From the NCBI GenBank assembly GCA_963575745.1, contig CAUYUJ010004980.1, positions 224,229-288,228 of the forward strand: a stretch of DNA of 64,000 nucleotides, given 5' to 3'. The DNA comes from Prorocentrum cordatum. Lineage: Eukaryota; Sar; Dinophyceae; Prorocentrales; Prorocentraceae. A model generated the notes under the pieces. It did no database searches. It had not been told where the DNA came from and worked only from the letters and a program-made list of their open reading frames with translations. Below are positions 8,915 to 20,942 of this stretch, piece by piece (positions within the stretch are counted from its first letter, which is position 1; the number at the start of each line of letters is the position of its first letter). The translations under genes and the position numbers were made by a program.

Positions 8915-9055
8915 CTCCTCCTCCTCCTCCTCCTCATCCTCCTCCTCCTCCTCCTCCTCCTCCTCCTCCTCCTCTACGTCCTCCTCCTCGCCCTCCTCCT
9001 CCTCCTCCTCGTCCTCCTCCTCCTCCTCCACCCCCTTCTCCTTCTCCTCCCCCTC
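8915..9055. repeat. (CTC)n microsatellite
   Basis: Near-pure CTC with single interruptions such as ATC, TAC and GTC. Confidence 0.95.
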
Positions 9056-9204
9056 CGCCCATGTGAGCGATTGCGCGTTCTCACCTCTCCCCTGCCTCTG
9101 CACGCCCTGCTTCCAGACTCGGCGCGTCGCTTCACGTGCTCGCGTTGCTCTTGCTCCTCCTTCTTCTCCTCCCCATCCTCCTGTGAGGGAGATCATTAGG
9201 AGCG

Positions 9205-9375
9205 GGTAAACATCGACCTGAAATCGGCGATGTATCGCTGGTAGATCGGCGATAAGCCTCGGATAGCAAGTCCGCACTCTCCTGCGAGGGGCGGGCTATC
9301 GGAATCCTTTCGGCGATCTATGGACGATTGGGGGTGGACGCAATTCCCCCTGGACCCATCCCCACCCACCTAGCA
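9205..9375 (-). mobile_element. Family I copy
   Basis: On the plus strand ATCGGCGATGTATCGCTGGT, GGATAGCAAGTCCGCAC and TAGCATTGCCCCTGATCC. On the minus strand it starts GTGGATCAGGGGCAATG, the same start as the proven intron copies, directly after a (GGA)n tract. Confidence 0.55.
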
Positions 9376-9384
9376 TTGCCCCTG

Positions 9385-9509
9385 ATCCACCTCCTCCTCC
9401 TCCTCCTCCTCCTCCTCCTCCTCCCATTCCTCCTCCACGTCCTCCACCTCTTCGTCCTCCACCTCCTCTTCCTCCTCTTCCTCCTCCTCCTCATCCTCCT
9501 CCTGCTCCG

Positions 9510-9510
<1 letters not shown>
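9385..9510. repeat. (CTC)n microsatellite
   Basis: CTC/TCC trinucleotides with CAC and GTC interruptions. Confidence 0.9.
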
Positions 9511-11432
<1,922 letters not shown>

Positions 11433-11506
11433 TTGCCAGCCAGGTCCGTTCCAGGCCGACGGTAGGGAGCTCATTTGGAAGGTCTCCGCGCCCTTGAAAC
11501 AGAGGC
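11433..11506 (-). CDS. Possible exon next to (CAT)n tract
   Basis: After a CTCCTCGCAG acceptor the minus strand can read LCFKGAETFQMSSLPSAWNG or PLFQGRGDLPNELPTVGLER. The (ATG)n tract begins immediately after it. The second frame meets TGA at the tract. The strand and frame are weakly supported. Confidence 0.25.
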
Positions 11507-11789
11507 CTGCGAGGAGATGGGTGGTCGTCGGCGGCGCCCGGCGGTCTTCGGCGCGAAACGTGGAGGGCTGCGTTCAACAAGGGGTCCATGATCGAACACT
11601 TGAGGCCTAAAGGCAGGACGGTTTCCAGGAGCCCCGTTCGCTGGCACGCCCAAAATGGGCACGAATAAATAAATATGGGCGATGCCCAACAGCAATTGTC
11701 CAAAACCGGCAGCGAACCCCGTTCAATAAGCGGGAACTGCTGCCAATTTTCGTCCCGACTCTTTCCGTGTCAGTTATCGTGCCGAGATC

Positions 11790-11945
11790 CACGTCCCCTC
11801 CACCGAAATGCGGCGCAGCGCAAAAAATGCAACCCGTAAGAAATTCGGCCGAAGCCAGGGACCCCATTTCTCTGCAGCATTTTTCGAGCGGGATCGATTC
11901 CTGAGGGTGCTGAGCCCTAGACGAGGCAACATCGCCTGTTGTGAC
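11790..11945 (+). mobile_element. Family C copy
   Basis: ATTCGGCCGAAGCCAGGGAC, TCTGCAGCATTTTTCGAGCG, GGATCGATTCCTGAGGG and ATGCGGCGCCAAGATG follow the family C order. Confidence 0.55.
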
Positions 11946-11949
11946 ACAA

Positions 11950-12680
11950 ATGCGGCGCCAAGATGTGAAGGCGCTGGAAAGAGAACCAAGAACGCTTTTG
12001 CACCATTCGGAAATTTCTCGCGGCCAACAAGCAAGGCGCTTAAAATCTGACGCCCGCGCGAATACTTCCGGAACCGAGCGAAAATGCAGCGGGCGCCGCA
12101 AAAACGCCCCCACGCCGACATGGCCGAACGCGCCCAGAGCACGCGTTTGAGACAGCCCCCGTCGCGCATGGCACCAGTTTCTCTCCCATCAAACGCCGCG
12201 CCCGACTGTGGACGTCCAGCGCGGCAAAGAGCGCGCCCCAAGAACGCGCAGCGGCCGATGGGTTGAGCCTGACTGGCAACGGCCGAAGGTATGCTGCAGA
12301 GAAAATGACGATGGGATGGACTTCGGGCAAGGCCTGGAAGGCCTGTCGCGCCAGGGAAACGAGGATGAGGCTGCGCGCTCACAACGAGTTGGCTACATTC
12401 GCAATTCTTTCGTGAAGGTCGCAAATGGCATCTGGCCACTTTCCCGGCCCCGCATTCCCAAAGCATCTGATGCGTCGGCTGGCTTGTCCTGGTCCGGGAA
12501 ATCGCGCAACTGCGCACCAAATACTCGCGGTTGCGTTCGCGCGGCGTGAATCTCGCGTGGCACTTTCGCGATGTCGCGCGTCCATAGCGTCGCCGCTTTG
12601 GCTCGGGACATCCTTCCACTTGTAAATCGTCGGGAATGGAATTTTACGCGGCGCCTGCCGCTCTTTGCGCGGTCATGTTT
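11950..12680. other. Unassigned sequence rich in GCG
   Basis: About 700 bp with many GCGC/CGCG words. Both strands have medium open frames, but none has convincing splice borders. Confidence 0.35.
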
Positions 12681-12689
12681 TCTTATATG

Positions 12690-12795
12690 TTGGCCGTTGT
12701 GGTTATATGCTGGTTGTTTCTTGGTTGTGTTGGTTATTTGTTGGTTATGTGTTGGTTATGTGTTGACCATGTTTTGGTTATTTCCTGTTGTGATC
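12690..12795. repeat. Degenerate TTGGTTATGTG tandem repeat
   Basis: Units such as GTTGGTTATTT, GTTGGTTATGT and GTTGACCATGT recur with a period near 12 bp. Confidence 0.7.
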
Positions 12796-12820
12796 AATCG
12801 CGTGCTGCTCGTCTGTTTCG

Positions 12821-12862
12821 AGGACATGATATGGAGGGTGCGCCGCTGGATCTCCCCAGGGG
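12821..12862 (+). repeat. Left copy of an inverted pair flanking the 7-bp satellite
   Basis: GACATGATATGGAGGGTGCG then CCGCTGGATCTCCCCAGG is the reverse complement, with a few changes, of 14,836-14,880 (ATTCAGGGAGATCCACTGGC, GCACTTTCCATGATTTG). Confidence 0.65.
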
Positions 12863-12864
12863 GG

Positions 12865-13075
12865 GGGAACCCCCTCCCCCCCCCACTTCCCCCATCCGTC
12901 GTCGGGGACCCACCCCCCCTCCCCCCCTTCCCCGATCCGTCGTCGGGGACTCCCCCCCCCCCCCCCTTTCCCCGATCCGTCGTCGGAGAATTCAAAAGGG
13001 GGGGGGGGTCCGACCCCCCACCCTCCCCCCCTTTGGCAGCACCCCCCCTCCCCCTTCCGCCACGCCGCCCCCGGA
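12865..13075. repeat. G/C-run modules with GATCCGTCGTCGGGGA
   Basis: Three units of about 40 bp each combine a C-run, TTCCCCGATCCGTCGTCGG and a GGGAC end. They are followed by a long G-run/C-run pair. Confidence 0.75.
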
Positions 13076-13094
13076 CTCCAGAACCCGACCCCCG

Positions 13095-13165
13095 CCACCC
13101 CTACCCCGAGTCCTCACCCTAACCCAAACCCCTAATCCTAACCCCAACCACTAACCCCAGGCCCA
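13095..13165. repeat. Degenerate telomere-like CCCTAAC block
   Basis: CACCCTAACCCAAACCCC, TAATCCTAACCCC and AACCACTAACCCC stand in a row. They resemble degraded CCCTAAA-type telomere repeats and grade into the CACTACT satellite. Confidence 0.55.
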
Positions 13166-14565
13166 AAGAGTACTCACTACTCATTACTCACTACCCACTG
13201 CTGACTACTCGCTATTCGCTACTCACGTCTCACTACCCCCTATTCACTACTCACGACTCACTACTCACTATCCACTACTCACTACCCACCACCCACTACT
13301 CGCTACTCACTACTCCCTACTCACTACTCCCTCCTCCCTATTCACTACTCACTACCCACTCCTCACTACCCACTACTCAGTATTCACGACTCACTAAGCA
13401 CTACTCCCTACTCACGACTCACTAATCACTCATCACTACCCACTACCCACTATCCACTACTCACAACTCACTACTCACTACTCATTGCCCACAAATCACT
13501 ACTCACTACGCCCTACTCACTACTCGCTACTCCCTACTCCTTTCACAATACTGCCTACACAGTACTCAGTTTTCACTACTCGCTACTCCCATACTCGCTA
13601 CTCACTACTCACTACGCACTCCCCGCTACTCACTACTCGCTACTCGCTACTCACTACTCCCTACTCACTAGTCACTACATCGTCTCTTGTCACTAGGCAC
13701 AACTCACTAGTCACTGGTCACTAGTCACTACTCACTACCCAACACTCACTACATACTAATTCGCTACTCACTACCCACTATTCGCTACCCCCTTCTTACT
13801 ACTCACTGCTCACTACTCCCTACTCCCCACTCACTACTCACTACTCACTACTCAATACTCGCTACTCCCTACTCGTTACACTCACTAATCATTACCCACT
13901 ACTCACTACTGACTACTCTCTACTCTCTCCTCACTACTCACTACGCCCTACTCGCTCCTCACTACTCACAACTCGCTACTCCCTACTCGCTACCCATTAC
14001 TCACTACCCACTGCCACTACCCACTACTCTATATTCATCACTACCCACTACTCACTACTCACTACGCACAGGGTACTACTCAGTACTCACTACTCACTAC
14101 TCATAACTCACTACTCACTACTCGCTACTCACTACTCACTACTCGCTACTCACTACTAACTACTCACTACTCACTACCCACTACTCACTATTCACTACTC
14201 ACTACTCACTACTCACTACGCACTACGCACTACCCACTACTCACTAAACCACTACCCGCCACCCACCACTCACTACCCACTACTCACTACCCACTACTCA
14301 TTACTCCCTATTCCCTACTCAGTACTCACTACTCGCTACTCGGCTACTCGCTAGTCACTACTGACTACTCGCCACTAACTATTCACTTATCAATACACAC
14401 TACTCACTATTCACTACTCACTACTCCCCACTCCCTACCCCCTACTCCCTGCTCGCCACACACTATCCACTACCCACTACCCAATACTCACTACTCACTA
14501 CGCACTAACTCACTACTCACTACTCACCACTCCCTACTCCCAACTCCGTACTCCCTACACACCGT
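13165..14565. repeat. 7-bp satellite (CACTACT)n, about 1.4 kb
   Basis: The unit TACTCAC repeats about 200 times with frequent one-base changes (CACTACC, CGCTACT, CCCTACT). Confidence 0.95.
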
Positions 14566-14574
14566 CTCCGGCGC

Positions 14575-14832
14575 AGAAAGGACAAGCGAGAGAGGCCCCC
14601 CCTCCCCGGCTCCCTTTCCGGCGCAGAAGGGGGGAGGGGGGGGGGTCCGAACCCCCCCCCCCCTTTCCAGCGCCAAGGTGGGGAGGGGGGGGGGTCCGGA
14701 CCCCCCCCTTCAACGGAGGGGGGGGGTTCGGGATCCCCCCCCCTTTAAGAGGGGAAGGGGGGGAGGGGGGTTCCGGACCCCCCCCCCCTTGAAGGGAAGG
14801 AGGGGGGGGGGTTCTGGACCCCCCCCCTTTAG
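14575..14832. repeat. Palindromic G-run/C-run modules
   Basis: Five units of about 45-50 bp contain GGGGGGGGTCCGAACCCCCC-like foldbacks alternating with CTTTCCAGCGCC, CTTTAAGAGGGG or CTTGAAGGG. Confidence 0.8.
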
Positions 14833-14835
14833 TTT

Positions 14836-14880
14836 TAGTGTATTCAGGGAGATCCACTGGCGCACTTTCCATGATTTGCG
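14836..14880 (-). repeat. Right copy of the inverted pair
   Basis: See 12,821-12,862. Together the two copies bracket the G/C modules and the 7-bp satellite. Confidence 0.65.
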
Positions 14881-14884
14881 TTCT

Positions 14885-15290
14885 GCTCGTGGTGCCGACG
14901 TTCACGCACCACACTTCAAACCCTCACTTCCATGCTTATGCGCTGCATGCTCCCCGTCCTCGCTGTTTCTGCTCCTCCTCATCTCCCCGCATTTCCCCCG
15001 CTCGTCGCTGCTGCTGCCGCAATCTTCATCATCCCTCGTATTCCATTCCATGCCGAGCGCCAGAGGACTACAAATCCTTTGTTTTGCGCGACGGTCGACA
15101 ATTTCGCACGACGTCGGGCGTCGCGCAGAATTCTCGGATCGGCGCGTGGAATTCCCCAAAAGGCGCACAAGCGCCTGCTGGCGCCTTAACACGCCAGAAT
15201 CCCAAGGGAGGTTCCCAAACACTCGACGTCGCGATTCTGTCACATCGCGGGCACCTGGAATTGTCGACCCATTCCCCAGGACCGCTTATC
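14885..15290. other. No recognised feature
   Basis: Mixed sequence. Open frames exist on both strands without clear borders. Confidence 0.35.
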
Positions 15291-15400
15291 CCTAGTCGAT
15301 GTCTGACGGTCACGGAGCCTTGCGAGGGCCCCCGGAGGCCGAGCATGAGCAAAAACCCTCCGTCGTGTTTCTTTTCGCAATGAGAAGATGTCAGGGGAGG
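15290..15400 (-). mobile_element. Family B copy
   Basis: GTCTGACGGTCACGGAGCC, GCGAGGGCCCCCGGAGGCCG and AAAAACCCTCCGTCGTG match family B in reverse. A (GGA)n run follows at 15,400-15,465. Confidence 0.55.
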
Positions 15401-15489
15401 GGGAGGAGGAAGCTAGGAGGAAGAGGAGGAGGAGGAGGAGGGGGAGGAGGGGGAAGGGGAGAAAGAGGCGGCGCGCACAAGGGGCTGGA

Positions 15490-15605
15490 GGGAACGGGGA
15501 GGGTTTCTTAGAACCAGGCTGCTTCTTAGAAGGCGCCGGTCCTACATCTATAGGTAAGGCCCGCGCCTTCCGAGAAGCAGCTGAGCTTCTCAAAAGCCCT
15601 CCCCC
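15490..15605. mobile_element. Family D fragment
   Basis: TTTCTTAGAACC, CTTCTTAGAAGG, CTTCCGAGAAGC and CTTCTCAAAAGC repeat the family D foldback word. Confidence 0.5.
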
Positions 15606-15655
15606 TGCCACCCGCCCCCCTCTGCGTGGCCGAGATTTCTTCGCCACGGAAGCTC

Positions 15656-15775
15656 GCCATTGCTCGGACGTCCATTCCCCGTGCATTCGTCGGTTTCGCG
15701 CGTGTACTTTTCCCAATAGGACCCATAATGCACGTCGATGGTCCTCGCCGAGAGACGCACCCGTCCGAGCGACAC
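15656..15775 (-). mobile_element. Family G copy 2, an intron border on the minus strand
   Basis: Inverted ends CCATTGCTCGGACGTCC and CGTCCGAGCGACACC. On the minus strand it starts GTGTCGCTCGGACG directly after the exon 15,950-15,776, where copy 1 starts GCATCGCTCGGACG. Confidence 0.6.
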
Positions 15776-16670
15776 CAGGGCCTTGGAGGTCCAGAGCAAG
15801 CCCCTGCCCCCCTCTTGCGCGCCGCCAGCCCAGGATGGCAGAGGCCCGGCCGGCCCGAACGGCCCTACGGCAGAGGCGGCGGCCTCGCCAGGTTCGGCGA
15901 GGGGGGCGGCCTCTGGGAGGGGTCGACCACAGCAGCCCTGCATCTTCAGACTGATCGAAAATCATCAAACTCGGCCCGGCTGGGAGGCCCCCAACCACCC
16001 CGACATCCTGGCGTGGCCATCTTCCCACAACGGGTGGCCCTGCACGGTGTCAGTCCACAAATCGATCAGTCTCGAAACCTGCCGCGGAGAGGTTCGGTCC
16101 AGGGCTCCGGCCGAATTCCTTCGCATCGCCTGTCCGGGCCGACCCTGGCCAGGCCCGGCCCAGGCCCGGGAGCGGCGTGCACGTGCTTCCGGGCTCGGCC
16201 AGGAAGGCGCGCGCGCCGGTCCTGAGCTCAGGGCCGGCCTCGGCTATTGCCCAAAGCAGTGCTTTGGAGCAAATCCGAGGTCGTGGTTGGCCAGTGGTGG
16301 GCCCGAGCACGAAAACCGAACGAAAACATAGAGAAAACGAAAAAACGATCCACGAGACTGCCAACACTAGGGCGACGAAATCTTTACATATCCCACTGCC
16401 CCAGGCCTGGCCCAACAGGGGACCAGGAGCGGTGTATACGATCTTGGGCCCAGGATGGGCCAGGTCTGGGGCAGTGGGATAGGTACAGATCTCGCCGCCC
16501 CGAACACAGCGTTTAGGTCGACCCCTGGCCTCTTAGGGTAGTCCCGCGGCGACCGCGGCGCCCGCGGCGACGGCGACCAGGGCGTGGACGCGAGGCCCGC
16601 GGAGAGGCCCGGCAGAGACCTGCAGCCCATGCCCTCGACCGCCTTCAGGGCCTCCTCGCGCCTCTGCCGC
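15776..16670 (-). CDS. Unknown protein, two adjacent exons (partial)
   Basis: Exon 1 (16,670-16,496) follows a GCCCCCCGACAG acceptor. It reads RRQRREEALKAVEGMGCRS, LPGLSAGLASTPWSPSP and RDYPKRPGVDLNAVFGA. It ends beside a family U hairpin with a GC or GA donor. Exon 2 (15,950-15,776) follows TTGATGATTTTCGATCAG. Its best frame, by third-position G+C, reads LKMQGCCGRPLPEAAPLAEP and ends LLWTSKAL before a GT donor made by family G. A GA donor after GGGGCGGC joins the exons in that frame. The intron holds families U, T and C. The family is not recognised. Exon 1 is the better supported of the two. Confidence 0.5.
15979..16132 (+). mobile_element. Family C long form
   Basis: Begins GCTGGGAGGCCCCCAACCAC and runs through CATCCTGGCGTGGCCATCTT and GTCTCGAAACCTGCCGCGG to CTCCGGCCGAATTCCTTCG. 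The same order occurs on the minus strand at 22,389-22,190, where it starts an intron. Confidence 0.6.
16133..16260 (-). mobile_element. Family T, inverted relative to 20,510-20,648
   Basis: GGCCGACCCTGGCCAGGCCC, CGCGCGCGCCGGTCCTGAGC and TCAGGGCCGGCCTCGGC are the reverse complement of the second copy with about one change in ten. Confidence 0.65.
16371..16495. mobile_element. Family U hairpin in intron
   Basis: The arms ACATATCCCACTGCCCCAGG and CTGGGGCAGTGGGATAGGT, with GCCTGGCCCA / TGGGCCAGGT, form a foldback of about 35 bp per arm. The exon ending at 16,496 abuts it. Confidence 0.65.
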
Positions 16671-16737
16671 CTGTCGGGGGGCGCCGGCCGCACAGACTTA
16701 CGGGGCGCGGAAGCGCATACTCGCAAACCTTGGAGGC

Positions 16738-16879
16738 GTGCGTCCGACCAGATCACATAGCACAACCATGAGATAGTATGTCGTTACCCCAGCGGTATAC
16801 CCAGAAAGCGTCCGCCGCCGAGCAGATACTAAAAGTTTCTTGGCACACGCGCGTCGGGGGCGACGCACACATAGCAGTA

Positions 16880-16885
<6 letters not shown>
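16738..16885. mobile_element. Family R copy 1
   Basis: CGTGCGTCCGACCAGATC, GCGGTATACCCAGAAAGCGT and GGCGACGCACACATAGCAG match 44,678-44,825. The outer words TGCGTCCG and CGACGCAC are near-inverted. Confidence 0.65.
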
Positions 16886-17164
<279 letters not shown>

Positions 17165-17165
<1 letters not shown>

Positions 17166-17567
17166 GGGAATCCGGGGTCCATGTTCTGCTTTGGGAGGTC
17201 CTTGGTGCACATGGAATTCTATGGTTTCCTAAGGATTCCGGACGAATTGTTTTGCATGGCATTCTGCGAATCCCTTTGGAATCTTCGAGACTCCTGAGGT
17301 GCCTGGGGGGTCTGGATTCTCCCAGATTCCTTCTGGTTCCGCAGGGGCTTTTGGCCCAGGGCGAAGAGCCAGAGTCCGAATGCGCTCCTGAATTCTTGCA
17401 GCCGACATGCTTCGGAGAGCATGGGATCGTGTAGGAGGAGCGGAGATTCTCGGCGTGGTTTCTCTGCGCTCTGAGGTTTTTGTTTTTGGGGTGCGTTCTC
17501 CCGAACCCGAACCCGAACCCTTACGCCCTCTACACCCTCTTTAAGCAGAACAAGAACCCCAGACAAC
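17165..17567. other. Degenerate repeat with GGAATCC words
   Basis: GGAATCCGG, GGAATTCT, GGATTCCG, GAATCCC and GGATTCTCC recur irregularly up to about 17,330. CCCGAACCCGAACCCGAACC lies at 17,502-17,521. No exon is supported. Confidence 0.4.
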
Positions 17568-18000
<433 letters not shown>

Positions 18001-18003
18001 TGG

Positions 18004-18175
18004 AAGTAATACAATCGGACTTGATTGGAGAGGACACACGAGAGGACACAAGACCCTTCCGAAGGCCACATCGCCATAGGAACGTAAGAAGGCACGTGTC
18101 GCGAGACACAAGAAACAAGGCTACGTTTGAGTCGGAAGGGCCGACCTACTAATCAAGGCAATCAGGGCCAACTGT
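18004..18175. mobile_element. Family N copy 1 inside (AGT)n
   Basis: ATACAATCGGACTTGATTGG, GAGGACACACGAGAGGACAC, GGCACGTGTCGCGAGACAC and AATCAAGGCAATCAGGGCCA. It is flanked on both sides by AGT tract. Confidence 0.75.
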
Positions 18176-18267
18176 AATAATAGTAGAAATAAGAAATAAT
18201 AGTAAAAATTGTAGTGGTAGTAGCAGTAGTAGTAGTAGTAGTAGTACGAGTAGTAGTAGTAGTAGTG

Positions 18268-18304
<37 letters not shown>

Positions 18305-18352
18305 CAGTAGTAGTAGTAGCAGTAGTAGTAGTAATGATAGTAGTAGCAGTAA

Positions 18353-18400
<48 letters not shown>

Positions 18401-18612
18401 TGGGAGTGGTAGCAGTAGTAGTAGTAGTAACAGTAGTAATCGTACTCGCAAGAGTAGTCGTAGTAGTAGCCGTAGTAGTCGTAGTAGTAGTAGTAGTAGA
18501 AATAGTAGTAGTAGTAGAAGAAGTAGTAGTAGTAGTATTAGTAGTACTGGTAATAGTAGTAGTAGTAGTAGTAGTAGCAGTAGCGGTAGCGGTAGTCGTA
18601 GTCGTAGTAGTA
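18176..18612. repeat. (AGT)n microsatellite
   Basis: AGT with AAT, AGC and CGT variants. Confidence 0.95.
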
Positions 18613-18790
18613 GAAGTGGAAGTAATACAATCGGACTTGATTGGACAGGACACGCGAGAGGACACAATACCCTTCTGAAAACCACACCGCCATAGGAGCG
18701 TAAGAATGCACGTGTCACGAGGCACTGGACACAAGGGTACGCTTGAGTTGGCCAGGTCGACCTACCAATCAGGTCAATCAGGGCCAACTG
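18613..18790. mobile_element. Family N copy 2 inside (AGT)n
   Basis: It repeats copy 1 in the same orientation (GAAGTGGAAGTAATACAATC, GACAGGACACGCGAGAGGAC, GTGTCACGAGGCACTGGAC, CAATCAGGTCAATCAGGGCC). A third, diverged copy is at 53,205-53,350. Confidence 0.75.
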
Positions 18791-19222
18791 TAGTAGTAGA
18801 AGTAATAAAACACGGATAATGGTTGAGAACCGTAATAGAAATCGTAGCGGTAGTAGTAGTAGTCGTAGTAGTAGTAGTAGTAGTAGTAGCAGTCGTTGCA
18901 GTACTAGTAGTAGTCGTCGTCGCACTAGTAGTGATTATAGTAGTCGTCGCAGTCGTAGTCGTAGTCGTTGTCGTTCTCGTAGTCGCAATAGTATCCGTAG
19001 TAGTAGTCGTAGTAGTAGTAATACAATAATAATAGTAGTAGTAGGGAGACTAGTAATAATAATACTAGTAGTGGTAAAAATGGTAGTCGTAGTAGTAGCA
19101 GTAGTAGTAGTACTAGTAGTAGTACTAGTACTAGTACTAGTACCACTAGTACGAGTAGTAATAGTAGTCGTAGTAGTAGTAGTAGTAGTAGTAGTAGTCG
19201 TAATCGTCGTAGTCGTAGTCGT

Positions 19223-19254
<32 letters not shown>

Positions 19255-19445
19255 TAGTAGTAGTAGAAATAGTAGTAGTAGTACGTGTAGTAGTAGTAGT
19301 AGTATTAGTAGTAGCAGTAGTAGTAGTAGTAGTAGCAGTAGGAGTAGTAGTAGTAGTAGTAGTAGTAGTAGGAGTAGGAGTAGGAAAAATAGGAGTAGTA
19401 GGAGTAGTCGCAGTAGTAGGAGCAGTAGGAGGAGTAGTAGTAGTG

Positions 19446-19479
<34 letters not shown>

Positions 19480-19513
19480 CACTAGTAAAAGTAGTAGTAG
19501 TAGTAGGAGTAGG

Positions 19514-19545
<32 letters not shown>

Positions 19546-19788
19546 TGGTAGTAGTAGTAGTAATAGTAGTAGTAGTAGTAGTAGAGGTAGTGGGAGGAGT
19601 AGGAGTAGTAGTACTATGAGTAGTCGTCGTCGTAGTAGTAGAAGTAGTCGTAGTAGTAGTAGTTGTTGTAATAGTCGTAGTAGTAGTAGTAGTAGTAGTG
19701 GTAGTAGTAGTAGTAGTAGTAGTAGAACAAGAAGTCGAAGTAGTAGTAGTAGTAGTAGTATCAATAGTAGTATCAATAGTAGTATCAA

Positions 19789-19866
<78 letters not shown>

Positions 19867-19868
19867 TA

Positions 19869-19954
<86 letters not shown>

Positions 19955-19988
19955 AGGCGTCGGCGTTGTCGTCGTAGTCGTCGTAGTC

Positions 19989-20035
<47 letters not shown>

Positions 20036-20045
20036 CGTCGTAATG
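18791..20045. repeat. (AGT)n microsatellite with (CGT)n core
   Basis: AGT and AGTCGT blocks. 19,868-19,955 is pure CGT. Confidence 0.95.
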
Positions 20046-20139
20046 TTGGCGGTAATCGCAATGACAAATGATAATAATACCTGGGTGACGCCGACCTTAC
20101 CCACAGCTCCGACGACATGATGTTCCAATCAAGGCATTA

Positions 20140-20475
20140 CGCCCCTCAGTTTCAGCCGTCGGGGGCCATCTGCGGGCCCTGGGACCATCAGAAATTGATA
20201 TGGACAAAAATCTGCCCCCGGGGAAGCGGAAGGGGCCTCGGGGACCGCGGACTGAAAGCATTACCTCGGCTCGGCGGCGAGCCTGGGGGAAACGAGAAGG
20301 GGCGGGCCTTCTCAGAAGGCTCCGAACTCCTTCTCAGAAGGCTCCGAAGTCCCTTAGCCTTCTGAAACGTTTCCTGAGCCTTCCCCGGAGATACTCAAAA
20401 CCTCTCAGAAGGTCCCAGGGTTTCTGAGACGCCCCGCCGCCTTCTGAGAAGGCCGTTTCCTTCTCACTTTCCCCC
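20140..20475. mobile_element. Family B fragment then family D foldback element
   Basis: 20,140-20,250 keeps the family B core (GGGGGCCATCTGCGGGCCC). 20,262-20,475 is family D: GCTCGGCGGCGAGCCTGG, repeated CCTTCTCAGAAGG words, and a matching CTCACTTTCCCCCCCTCGCC at the far end. Confidence 0.6.
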
Positions 20476-20509
20476 CCTCGCCCGCCGCCAATCGGCGGAT
20501 GTCAGGGCG

Positions 20510-20648
20510 TGCTCCACTCAGAGCCGAGGCCAGCCCTGAGCTCAGGACCGGCGCGCGCGCCTTCCTGGCGGAGCCCAGAAGGACGTGCACACCGCTCCCA
20601 GGCCCTGGCCGGGCCTGGCCAGGGTCGGCCCGGACAAGCGATGCCACC
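20510..20648 (+). mobile_element. Family T copy 2
   Basis: GAGGCCAGCCCTGAGCTCAG, GGCGCGCGCGCCTTCCTGGC and GGCCTGGCCAGGGTCGGCCC. Inverted relative to 16,133-16,260. Confidence 0.65.
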
Positions 20649-20654
20649 AAACTA

Positions 20655-20738
20655 GCCTGGCGAAGGACCCAACCATACGCAGTTGCAAATACCGCAAATG
20701 TGAATACCATCTTCGCCCGCGCTCCCTATGTGGCCACG
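20655..20738 (+). mobile_element. Family K copy 1
   Basis: CCTGGCGAAGGACCCAACCA then ACGCAGTTGC, ending GCTCCCTATGTGGCCACG. It matches 43,830-43,915 over its whole length and stops where the 20,741 exon starts. Confidence 0.55.
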
Positions 20739-20740
20739 GA

Positions 20741-20942
20741 GCCCGACATGCTCAGGGACACGTTCGTGGCCGTCTTCGCGGGCGCCGACGACGACAAGGA
20801 CGGCGTCCCTCTCACCGAGGAGCAGAAGCAGGAGAGGGCCTTGAGAGCCATGAGGGAGGATGTGGCGCTGCACGTCGACAAGGCGGAGTACGACGCCCAG
20901 GCGCGGTTGCTGAAGCAGCACAACTATGGTGCCACAATCCTC
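20741..20942 (+). CDS. Probable plus-strand exon with EF-hand-like loop (partial)
   Basis: The plus frame reads EPDMLRDTFVAVFAGA, DDDKDGVPLTEEQKQER, ALRAMREDVALHVDK and AEYDAQARLLKQHNYGATIL. Almost every third codon base is G or C. DDDKDGVPLTEE fits the acidic and Gly positions of an EF-hand loop, but Pro at the position usually Ile or Val makes calcium binding doubtful. The exon sits between a family K copy ending CCTATGTGGCCACG and a near copy of that end, CTATGGTGCCACAATCCTC, which is followed by a GTGAGG donor. The tandem array begins within that copy. It is the only exon I place on the plus strand. Its neighbours were not found. Confidence 0.5.

Noticed and set aside
13165-14565. CRISPR-like array
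   Set aside because: The 7-bp units have no spacers and vary by single bases, as in a satellite.
18925-20128. 397-codon Leu- or Thr-rich frames on the minus strand
   Set aside because: Artefact of the AGT/CGT microsatellite.
20741-20942. Minus-strand reading of this exon as part of the 22.4-24.9 kb gene
   Set aside because: The minus frames are Leu/Val-rich mirror images with lower G+C at third positions; the plus frame has the codon pattern of the other exons.
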